From: an uncultured Planctomycetaceae bacterium
GTDB taxonomy: Bacteria; Planctomycetota; Planctomycetia; Pirellulales; Pirellulaceae
Assembly (NCBI GenBank): GCA_903927685.1
Contig: CAIYOB010000448.1
Location: 1-22,806 of the forward strand
Direction: 5' to 3'
DNA: 22,806 nucleotides
The notes below the pieces were generated by a model that did not search any database, was not told the DNA's origin, and worked only from the letters and a program-made list of their open reading frames with translations. Both the position numbers and the translations under genes were made by a program. Within the stretch, counting starts at the first letter, position 1. Every line of letters begins with the position of its first letter. This document shows positions 15,965-22,806 of the stretch, piece after piece.

Positions 15965-16896
15965 CGCCAGAACCGCAGGCCGCTGACAGCGCTGTTGATC
16001 TGCGTGTCGCCGATGTCCAAGTAATCGTAGCCGACGTAGACCTCCCAGCGTTGAAAATGGACGCCAACGCTGGTGCGTCCGTGGAACAGTCCAGCGCAGC
16101 CGAGCTTACCCCAATCCATCTCGGCAGACAGGATCCACGGGTCGGCCGGAAAATAGTCGCCGCTGTACGTGAAATTGAACCCCCAGTCGCTGCCGAATTC
16201 GTCGGCCAGCCAATTCAGGCCCAGGCCGGTGCGCAGCTGGACTTTCGGGCTCTGCGCAAAGCGGTACACGACGTTCGCGTCGCCGAGCCACAGTCGATCG
16301 GTCGGCTCGCCCACCGGCTGCTCGCATAGATAGTTGGCCTCCGTATCGATTCCCCAGCGGCTGGCGGAGTCCACCAGCACTTGGCCGCCGGCGCGGGATA
16401 GGTCGTCGAAGTCGCCTCCGTACTCCCCGCGCAGCCGCACCAGCCACGCATCGCATTCACCGTCGAGTTCCGGGTATTGCTCCCGGTCGAGTGCCGCATC
16501 GGGCAGCAGAAACCCGTCCAGGTCGCACTGGTAGGGGTAGCGAGCGAAACAGCCGGGGTCGAACGCGTCGTCGTCGATCATCGTCTTCGGCAGCCAGACC
16601 GGCGAGGCCGCCGCCCAGAACGCCAGCTTGCCAATTCCCTGCATGAACGACGTTTCGGCCTCGTCTTCGTCGTCGTCTTCGTCGCACCACCCGGAACGCC
16701 TCTCACGCCGCTTGGCATGATCCTCCCCGGCGGGCGGGTCGTGAGCCGAGTCCTGCGGCGCCGAACTTCCGTCGGCCGAACGGACATCATCCCGCAGACC
16801 TTGCAGCAGGCCCTGGGCACAGCCGACGTCGGCAGCTAGCATGCCGCCGATCCACGCGGCCAAGCCGAGCAACAGCGAAGACAGCGGCTGTCCCAT
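15961..16896 (-). CDS. predicted secreted or outer-membrane beta-barrel protein
   Basis: I do not recognise a named family. The 311-aa product starts with a signal peptide ([20 protein letters not shown], cleavage near residues 28-29). A polar linker with a run of acidic residues (Cys71 to Glu81) follows. The C-terminal half (about 150-311) alternates aromatic and polar residues as in beta strands (YLGLNW-like and [14 protein letters not shown] segments) and ends SGLRFWR, an aromatic end like outer-membrane barrels. This suggests a small barrel of about 8-10 strands at the cell surface. GGAG lies 6 nt before the ATG at 16896, which is preferred over an in-frame start at 16947. The stop shares CTAG with glyA. 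Confidence 0.72.
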   Translation of the reverse strand: MGQPLSSLLLGLAAWIGGMLAADVGCAQGLLQGLRDDVRSADGSSAPQDSAHDPPAGEDHAKRRERRSGWCDEDDDEDEAETSFMQGIGKLAFWAAASPVWLPKTMIDDDAFDPGCFARYPYQCDLDGFLLPDAALDREQYPELDGECDAWLVRLRGEYGGDFDDLSRAGGQVLVDSASRWGIDTEANYLCEQPVGEPTDRLWLGDANVVYRFAQSPKVQLRTGLGLNWLADEFGSDWGFNFTYSGDYFPADPWILSAEMDWGKLGCAGLFHGRTSVGVHFQRWEVYVGYDYLDIGDTQINSAVSGLRFWR

Positions 16897-16918
16897 ATCG
16901 ATCTCCGTACCAGATGCC

Positions 16919-16947
16919 GGAATAACGGCAATCCCACCGCCTGTCAA
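16919..16947 (-). promoter_or_regulatory. possible promoter of the outer-membrane-like gene
   Basis: On the minus strand a perfect TTGACA (16947-16942) is followed by 17 nt and TATTCC (16924-16919, 3/6 match). The leader would be only about 16 nt and carry the GGAG at 16906-16903. The -35 box touches the end of an 11-bp inverted repeat. Confidence 0.4.
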
Positions 16948-16988
16948 CGCCGACTTGGGGCGAAAGACTTGGGTCGAAAGTCGGCGTT
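16946..16988. repeat. 11-bp inverted repeat with internal 14-bp tandem duplication
   Basis: AACGCCGACTT (16946-16956) and AAGTCGGCGTT (16978-16988) are perfect inverted copies, 21 bp apart. Overlapping them, GACTTGGGGCGAAA (16952-16965) and GACTTGGGTCGAAA (16966-16979) are adjacent copies differing at one base. The structure could be a protein-binding array, an RNA hairpin, or an end of a mobile element. Confidence 0.65.
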
Positions 16989-17097
16989 CGATTCCGTCGC
17001 AGCCGATCTACCGTCTGCATTGCGTCGATGGTGCCGCCAAGCGTTGTGCCCGCCACCGAGTTCCAACGGAGAGCTGCGCCCGACAGGCGCGACTGCG

Positions 17098-17270
17098 CCC
17101 CGCACTGGACTTCTGGCTTTCGTTCTTCGAAAATGGGGCCCAGTTGGATGCGAACGCGTTGCCGGAATTGCGGCACCGGCTCGTGTACCGTCCAGGCTAA
17201 GTGTTGGAGTGCCTGGACAAGGGACGAGTCGATCGCCGAGATCAGCCGGCGTTCGCCATGACACGAGGAT
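17098..17270 (+). pseudogene. possible relic of a PD-(D/E)XK nuclease/transposase-type gene
   Basis: One plus-strand frame reads PALDFWLSFFENGAQLDANA, then LPELRH, then a TAA at 17198-17200, and continues with VLECLDKGRVDRR. From memory this resembles the C-terminal segment of Rpn/PD-(D/E)XK-type putative transposases, where WLxFLxxGExLDxxxLP is followed by a residue run ending in EVLExL. No start, no catalytic part and an in-frame stop are seen, so at best this is a decayed end. It lies between an inverted repeat and the GH36 gene. The similarity is judged by eye and may be chance. Confidence 0.3.
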
Positions 17271-17322
17271 GACAAGCCGGCGCAGCAGGCCGGCCAACAG
17301 AGGACAGGAAAGGGACCCGGCG

Positions 17323-19824
17323 ATGAAATGGTGTAAACTCGCGCGAGGGATGGTGCATTCGGCGCTCGGCCTCGTGTTGACGCTCGGTGTCTACACCCCG
17401 GCGGCACGCGCCGTGTCGCCCTCGCCCGACGCGATGGTCGAGACACGGCGCTGGGTGGCGGCGGCGTTTGAGGGGACCGTGGCCCCCGCGCCGGCGCCCG
17501 GCCTGGAAGTGCTGGCGAACTACGATCTGGTGCAGAAGAATGCACGCTTTGCCAAGCCCTTGAACTTGGCCGGCACGAAGTATGCGCGAGGCCTCTTCTG
17601 TCATGCGCCCAGCAAGATCGCCGTACGCTTGCCAGGGCCCGGGAAGTCCTTCTCGGCGCTGGTAGGGGTGGACACGAACGAACAGACGGTGGGCGGCCTG
17701 GGGAGCGTCGTGTTTGCGGTGCAGGTGGCGGGCCAGAACGCCTTTCGCTCGGCGGTCCTGCGGGAAGGGATGCCGGCCGTGCCGGTCCACGTTAATCTGG
17801 CCGGGGCCACGGAGTTCCTCCTGGAGGTCAACGATTCGGGCGATGGGATCGCGTGCGACCAAGCCGATTGGGCCGACGCCAAGATCACCCTGGCCGATGG
17901 GCAGGAGTTGGGGCTCGCCGATCTGGCGGTGGCGGGCGGACCGGCGGTGGCCACTCCGGAGAGTCCGATCTTCTCCTTTGTCTACGACGGCCGGCCTTCC
18001 GCAGCATTCCTGACGACTTGGAAGCTCGAACGGTCGTCCAGGATGCTCGACCCGCAGCGCACCGAGCGGACCCTGACGTACACCGATCCCCAGACAGGAC
18101 TGGAGGTGCGTGTCGTCGGCGTCGAGTACCACGATTTCCCGACGGTGGAATGGACCGTGTACTTCCGGAATCCCGGCCCGGCGGCGACGCCGATCCTGGA
18201 GAAGATCCAGGCTCTGGACGCGAGCTTTGTCCGCGGGCACTACGGCGAATTCCTCCTGCATCATGCCGTGGGCAGCCCGTGCGCCCGGAACGACTACGCT
18301 CCGCTCCAGTCGCCGTTGGAGCCCGGACAGGAAAAACGCATCGGCGCCGCGGGAGGCCGGCCGACCAATTCCGATCTCTCCTACTTCAATCTCGAACTGC
18401 CGACCGGCCACGGAGTGATCATCGTCGTCGGCTGGCCGGGGCAATGGTCGTCGCTGTGGACCCGCGACGCCGACACGGGCTTGCGCGTCCAAGCCGGGCA
18501 GGAACTGACGCACTTCACGCTGCTGCCCGGCGAAGAAGTCCGCAGCCCCCTGGTCGTGCTTCAGTTCTGGGCGGGCGATTGGATTCGTTCGCAGAACGTC
18601 TGGCGGCGTTGGATGCTGGCGCACAACGTCCCGAGGCCGGACGGCAAGCTCCCCCAGCCGGAACTTTTCGGTTGCAGTTCCCACCTGTACAACGAAATGT
18701 GTGCGGCCAACGAGGAGAACCAGAAACAGTGTATCGACCGGTACCTGGCCGAGAAGATTCCCATTGGCCATTGGTGGATGGACGCCGGCTGGTATCCATG
18801 TGCCCCTGAGGGATGGCCCAAGGTTGGCACCTGGGAAGTCGATACGCAGCGTTTCCCCAATGGCTTGCGGGCCATCAGCGACCACGCGCATGCCCGGGGT
18901 GTCAAGACGATCCTCTGGTTCGAGCCGGAACGCGTTCATCCCGGCACGTGGCTCGCCCAGCAGCATCCGGAATGGGTCCTCGGCGGCGCTGCCGGGGGCC
19001 TGTTGAACCTGGGCAACTCGGACGCCCGGAAATGGCTCACCGAGCATGTCGACCAGCTCTTGACGGACCAAGGCATCGATCTGTATCGCCAGGACTTCAA
19101 CATGGACCCGCTGGCGTATTGGCGCGGTGCCGATGCCCCCGATCGCCAAGGGATCACCGAAATCCGTCACGTCGAAGGCTATTTGGCCTACTGGGATGCG
19201 CTGCTGGAACGGCACCCCAAGCTGCTGATCGATTCGTGTGCTTCGGGCGGTCGGCGGAATGACCTGGAAACGATGCGCCGCGCGATTCCGCTGTGGCGCA
19301 CGGACTGGCGCTGCGAGCCGATCGGCACCCAGGCGTGCAGTTACGGCATTTCGCTGTGGATTCCCCTGTCGGGAACCGGCGCCCAGGATGTCGAGCCTTA
19401 CGTCTTTCGCAGCAACATGGTGCCGTTTACCAACTGCTTGTTCGACATCCGGAACGAAAAGCTCGACTACGACTTGCTGCGCCGCCTGGTGGCTCAGTGG
19501 CAGAAGGTGGCCGACTGCTACCTGGGCGACTTCTACCCGCTCACCCTGTACAACCTGGGCCAGGACGCCTGGATGGCCTGGCAGTTCGACCGGCCGGAAA
19601 CCGGAGCGGGGATGATCCAGGCATTCCGCCGCGAAAAGTGCATCTTCGAGAGCGGGCGGCTGAAACTGTTCGGCCTGGATCCCGAGGCGAATTACGAACT
19701 GATTGACCTCGATCGCAACGAATCGCAACACGCCACGGGCCGGGAACTGATGGAGCGGGGACTGCTGGTGACGATTCCCAGCCAGCCCGGCGCCGTCTTG
19801 CTCCACTACCAGCGAGTGAAATGA
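17323..19824 (+). CDS. secreted NPCBM-GH36 alpha-galactosidase-like glycosidase
   Basis: This 833-aa protein has a signal peptide of about 30 residues (ending AARA) and then an NPCBM sugar-binding domain (about 40-200, with GTKYARGLFCHAPS and FSALVGVDTNEQTVG). A GH36-type beta-sandwich (about 215-440) and a catalytic barrel (about 445-740) follow. In the barrel HWWMDAGWY, GVKTILWFEPERV and GLLNLGNSDARKWL are family segments. The likely nucleophile is Asp591 in LYRQDFNMDP, and the acid/base Asp661 in LWRTDWRCEP after SCASGGRRND. Known GH36 enzymes have KWD at the nucleophile; here it is RQD, so specificity may differ from plain alpha-galactosidase. ATG 17323 has AGGG 8 nt upstream; the frame upstream to 16969 is not protein-like. 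The next gene begins 6 nt later, so both probably act together on a polysaccharide outside the cytoplasm. Confidence 0.9.
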   Translation: MKWCKLARGMVHSALGLVLTLGVYTPAARAVSPSPDAMVETRRWVAAAFEGTVAPAPAPGLEVLANYDLVQKNARFAKPLNLAGTKYARGLFCHAPSKIAVRLPGPGKSFSALVGVDTNEQTVGGLGSVVFAVQVAGQNAFRSAVLREGMPAVPVHVNLAGATEFLLEVNDSGDGIACDQADWADAKITLADGQELGLADLAVAGGPAVATPESPIFSFVYDGRPSAAFLTTWKLERSSRMLDPQRTERTLTYTDPQTGLEVRVVGVEYHDFPTVEWTVYFRNPGPAATPILEKIQALDASFVRGHYGEFLLHHAVGSPCARNDYAPLQSPLEPGQEKRIGAAGGRPTNSDLSYFNLELPTGHGVIIVVGWPGQWSSLWTRDADTGLRVQAGQELTHFTLLPGEEVRSPLVVLQFWAGDWIRSQNVWRRWMLAHNVPRPDGKLPQPELFGCSSHLYNEMCAANEENQKQCIDRYLAEKIPIGHWWMDAGWYPCAPEGWPKVGTWEVDTQRFPNGLRAISDHAHARGVKTILWFEPERVHPGTWLAQQHPEWVLGGAAGGLLNLGNSDARKWLTEHVDQLLTDQGIDLYRQDFNMDPLAYWRGADAPDRQGITEIRHVEGYLAYWDALLERHPKLLIDSCASGGRRNDLETMRRAIPLWRTDWRCEPIGTQACSYGISLWIPLSGTGAQDVEPYVFRSNMVPFTNCLFDIRNEKLDYDLLRRLVAQWQKVADCYLGDFYPLTLYNLGQDAWMAWQFDRPETGAGMIQAFRREKCIFESGRLKLFGLDPEANYELIDLDRNESQHATGRELMERGLLVTIPSQPGAVLLHYQRVK

Positions 19825-19830
19825 ACTCCG

Positions 19831-22806
19831 ATGAAACAACGCTTCGTGATCGGTCTTTCTGCCTTGCTCCTGGCTGGTTCGGCGGTGGTCGGACGCGGCG
19901 CCCAGGCCCCGCAGAACGTCGGGGTCACGTTCAACGGCGAGACGGAAGCCCTCGACCGACTGGCGGCCGATGCCTGGCACACGATCACCGCCAGCTATCG
20001 GTATCCCGGCCGGATTGACGTGCTGACGAATACGTTCGTGGTCCTCGCCAGAGGGGGCGACCTGCTGAGCGGGCTCGACGTGGGATACAACCTGCCGGCG
20101 AATCAATTGATGATTGTCAAGCACGGCTTCTGGAACGCGACCGAAGCCACCGGCCAGCCCGGCGAACGGGGCCGGATCCTCGAAAACGACCAGGCCTACG
20201 TGGACTGCGAGAACACCGCGGTCCAAAAGACGGCCGACGAGATCTCGGTTTCGTACCGCGTCAAGTTCAAGCCGCACGTGCTCCAAGGCGTGTACAACGT
20301 CTACCTGTACGTTGAGGACCGGGAGGTGAACCACGACGGGTTCACGATGTTCGGCTCCGTGACCATTGACCGGGATGTGGCGGTGCACCGCACTGACATG
20401 CCGCCGCAGTGGTTCAATTCACTGCAGCCGAAGAACACGGCCGCAGCGCCGCTGACGCTGGCCGAGGACGCTCAAGCGCGGTACACGTTGGTGATCCCCG
20501 CCGACGCGAAGCGGATCGAGGTCAAGGCCGCCAGCGATCTCGGCTTCTACCTCAAGCTGATCTCCGACGCCGACTTTGCCGTCGTCCGCGAATCGGAACT
20601 CCCCGCCGACGGCGCCCCGGGGATCACGGGGCCGGCTCCGGTGGCCGGCGAACGGAGCCAGTCGCATTCTCCGGGACGCTACATCAGCGTCGGTCGCACC
20701 GCGCGGCTGGCGAACTCGGCGTGCCAGTGGAAGGTCGCCGACTTGGCCGCCGAAGGCTACGCGTTAGAGGTGCAGGGCGAGAACGTCTACCTGTACGGCG
20801 GCAGCGGTCGGGGCCTGCTGCACGGGGTGTATTCGCTGCTCGAAGAGGACCTGGGCTGCCGCTGGTACTCGACGACCTCCGTCGATACCCCGCAAGCCCG
20901 GACGCTGGCGGTCCGCCTGGCGCCGCGGAAGTACCTGCCCGTACTCGAGCTGCGCGACCCGTACATCCACAAGCTGCACGATCCCAACTGGTCCTTGCGG
21001 AACAAGACCAACACGCCGCACGCCCAAGTGCCGCTGGCCTGGGGCGGCAGCATCCGGTTCCACAACATGGGCCATACGTATGCCGGGTACTTTCCCACCG
21101 AGCGGTACTTTGCGGAACATCCCGAGTACTATGCCCTGGTGAACGGCAAGCGGCAGCCCAGCCAGTTGTGTCATACCAACGAGGACGTTATCCGGCTGAG
21201 TATCGAGAAGACCTGCGAGATCTTCCGGGACCACCCCGAGGTCACGGTCACCGCGATCGGGCCCAACGATGGCCGGGGGTTCTGCGACTGTCCGAACTGC
21301 CAGCAGCTGGACGACGAGAACGGCGGCCGGTCGGGCAGCTACTTCTACCACGTCAACCGGATTGCCGAGGGCGTCAAGAGAGAGTTTCCCAACAACCACT
21401 TGATTTCGCTGGCCTACCTCGACTATGCCATGCCGCCCAGCAAGCTCCGGGTGGACGATTACATCATCATCCAACTGTGCACGGATTCGCACGCTTGGAA
21501 GTACCAATTCTGTTTCCTGGACGAGTCGCCGGACTTCCCGCGGATGATTCAAGCCTGGCAGGCCGTCCACGCCCGAGTCTTCATCTGGGACTACACCACC
21601 GACTACGTTCATTTCCTGGTTCCCCTGGCCAACTGGCCGGTGATTGCGGCCAACACCCGGTTCAACATCCGCCATGGCGCCACGGGGGTCATGTACGAAT
21701 CCGAGCTGAACGACGTCGACGAGATGCGCGGCTGGGTGTGGGCCAAGCAGTTGTGGAACCCGGACCTGGACACGCAGACGCTGCTGAAGGATTTCGTTTT
21801 CGGCTACTACAAAGAGGCGGCCGAACCCTTGTGGGACTATCAGCAGATGATGTGGGATTACTGGGAGCGGTGGCACCGCCAGCCGCATCGCTGCGGCGAG
21901 CCGTCCGACAACCCGCTGCTGAACAACCTGCACTGCTCGTACGCGCCGGACGGCCCCATGTTCACGCCCGAGTTCATGGCCCGGATGCGGCAGGCCTTCG
22001 AGGAGGCCGAGCGGAGGGCGAAGAGCGACGAGATCCTGGCCCGCGTCAAGCGGGCGAAACTGTCCCTGCTGTACCTGGAACTGGCACAGCACCTCGGCTA
22101 TTTCACCGAGTTCGGCGACTTCGTGTATGGCCAGAGCCTCCGGCAACCGCCAGCTGCCAAGCAGGTCTTCCAACCGCGACTCAACGAATTCACGGCGATC
22201 TGCCAGCAGCACGGGCTGACCACGCTGGGCATTCCGGTCACGCTGGCCAAGGTCACCGCCAAGTGGCAGACGTGCGTGGCCGCCGAGGAGGCCGCTCTGC
22301 CCAAGATGTATCTGCCCGCCGAGTGGATTTTCCGGCCGGATCCAGCGGACAAGGGTGTCGTCGAAAAGTGGGCTGCGGACGCGACGAGCTACGAGGCCGC
22401 GCGACAGCTGGCCGGCGGATCTGGCCGCGGCCAGACGCCAAGCCCGCCGCTGCCGGCCGGGCTGCACCGCCTCCACGTCAATCGCGGCGTGGGCTGGGAA
22501 CAGCAAGGCTTCGCCGGCTTTGACGGATACGGTTGGTACTTTCAAGACATCGAGATCCCCGCCGAATTGCTCAGCAAGGTGCACCTGTACTTGGACTTCC
22601 TGCAAGTCAACGAGCAGGCGTGGGTTTATCTCAACGGGGAACTCGCCTGCGAGCGATCCTACGCCGCGACCGGCAAGGGCGCGGGTGAATTGGGTGCGGC
22701 CTTCAGCTTCGACGCCAAGAAGTGGCTCAAGCCGGGATGCGGGAACCGCATCGCCGTCCGGGTCAGGCATTCCGTCGGACTCGGAGGCATCCTGCAGCCG
22801 GCCATG
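19831..22806 (+). CDS. secreted DUF4838-like carbohydrate-active protein (partial)
   Basis: The frame is open for 992 codons and runs off the window. A signal peptide (MKQRFVIGLSALLLAGSAVV, to about residue 27) leads into a beta-rich N-terminal part (about 28-195). A GH20 domain-2-like segment follows (to about 345), marked by GYALEVQGENVYLYGG and GLLHGVYSLLEEDLGCRWY. The DUF4838 core (about 390-680) has IGPNDGRGFCDCPNCQ with Cys485, Cys487 and Cys490, then GSYFYHVNRIAEGV and LAYLDY. After a helical stretch a galactose-binding-like jelly roll starts near residue 885 (GWYFQDIEIP and AWVYLNGELACE). DUF4838 proteins are linked to GH20-like glycosidases, but I know no proven activity. It starts 6 nt after the GH36 stop without a strong Shine-Dalgarno, pointing to translational coupling. 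Confidence 0.85.
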   Translation, partial: MKQRFVIGLSALLLAGSAVVGRGAQAPQNVGVTFNGETEALDRLAADAWHTITASYRYPGRIDVLTNTFVVLARGGDLLSGLDVGYNLPANQLMIVKHGFWNATEATGQPGERGRILENDQAYVDCENTAVQKTADEISVSYRVKFKPHVLQGVYNVYLYVEDREVNHDGFTMFGSVTIDRDVAVHRTDMPPQWFNSLQPKNTAAAPLTLAEDAQARYTLVIPADAKRIEVKAASDLGFYLKLISDADFAVVRESELPADGAPGITGPAPVAGERSQSHSPGRYISVGRTARLANSACQWKVADLAAEGYALEVQGENVYLYGGSGRGLLHGVYSLLEEDLGCRWYSTTSVDTPQARTLAVRLAPRKYLPVLELRDPYIHKLHDPNWSLRNKTNTPHAQVPLAWGGSIRFHNMGHTYAGYFPTERYFAEHPEYYALVNGKRQPSQLCHTNEDVIRLSIEKTCEIFRDHPEVTVTAIGPNDGRGFCDCPNCQQLDDENGGRSGSYFYHVNRIAEGVKREFPNNHLISLAYLDYAMPPSKLRVDDYIIIQLCTDSHAWKYQFCFLDESPDFPRMIQAWQAVHARVFIWDYTTDYVHFLVPLANWPVIAANTRFNIRHGATGVMYESELNDVDEMRGWVWAKQLWNPDLDTQTLLKDFVFGYYKEAAEPLWDYQQMMWDYWERWHRQPHRCGEPSDNPLLNNLHCSYAPDGPMFTPEFMARMRQAFEEAERRAKSDEILARVKRAKLSLLYLELAQHLGYFTEFGDFVYGQSLRQPPAAKQVFQPRLNEFTAICQQHGLTTLGIPVTLAKVTAKWQTCVAAEEAALPKMYLPAEWIFRPDPADKGVVEKWAADATSYEAARQLAGGSGRGQTPSPPLPAGLHRLHVNRGVGWEQQGFAGFDGYGWYFQDIEIPAELLSKVHLYLDFLQVNEQAWVYLNGELACERSYAATGKGAGELGAAFSFDAKKWLKPGCGNRIAVRVRHSVGLGGILQPAM

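Larger units (their letters stand above)
16897..17322. other. divergent intergenic region
   Basis: This spacer separates the outer-membrane-like gene (-) from the GH36 gene (+). It carries the candidate promoter, the 11-bp inverted repeat with tandem duplication, and the possible transposase relic. I see no convincing promoter for the GH36 gene; only its Shine-Dalgarno AGGG at 17311-17314 is clear. Confidence 0.5.

Noticed and set aside
17242..20388. 1048-codon open frame on the minus strand
   Set aside because: It is antisense to the GH36 and DUF4838-like genes, whose plus-strand products have signal peptides and family motifs; the minus product is rich in Arg, His, Gln and Pro without domains, typical of GC-rich shadow frames.
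20409..22523. 704-codon open frame on the plus strand
   Set aside because: It is in another frame of the DUF4838-like gene, which runs uninterrupted from 19831 to the window edge and carries all recognisable motifs.
20764..22770. 668-codon open frame on the minus strand
   Set aside because: Antisense shadow of the DUF4838-like gene; no domain content.

Overview
The window is GC-rich bacterial chromosome and looks planctomycetal, most likely Pirellulales-like. This is inferred from gene content: a small lipoprotein of a type I recall as common in that group (GTIQQQRL and GPEIVGGRPRDYQ segments), a secreted neutral-ceramidase-like protein, a secreted NPCBM-GH36 enzyme and a large DUF4838-like protein. 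No rRNA, tRNA, CRISPR array or intact mobile element was seen.

Positions 1-8300 (minus strand) hold one operon. A HTH plus PTS-EIIA fusion regulator comes first, followed by a Hyf/formate-hydrogenlyase-like membrane module: two tandem HyfB paralogues, HyfC, HyfE, HyfF and the N-terminus of a HyfG/NuoC-like subunit that runs off the window. The genes are packed with 4-bp or near-zero junctions. HyfD is absent and the second HyfB seems to take its place, giving three antiporter-like subunits. The catalytic subunits lie outside the window, so I cannot tell whether this is a real [NiFe] hydrogenase or a hydrogenase-related (Ehr-type) complex. A sigma70-like promoter sits in front of the regulator, inside a three-copy 10-bp direct repeat.

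Positions 8857-11748 hold a secreted ceramidase-like protein (+) convergent with a solitary FabF-like ketosynthase (-).

Positions 12269-15964 (+) carry housekeeping genes: the small lipoprotein, an RluB-type pseudouridine synthase overlapping pyrK by 4 bp, and glyA. GlyA ends tail-to-tail on a minus-strand outer-membrane-like protein, and both stop codons sit inside one CTAG.

Positions 17323-22806 (+) hold a two-gene secreted carbohydrate module: an NPCBM-GH36 alpha-galactosidase-like protein and, 6 nt later, a DUF4838-like protein open at the window edge. The divergent spacer before it carries an 11-bp inverted repeat, a 14-bp tandem duplication and a possible relic of a PD-(D/E)XK transposase-type gene.
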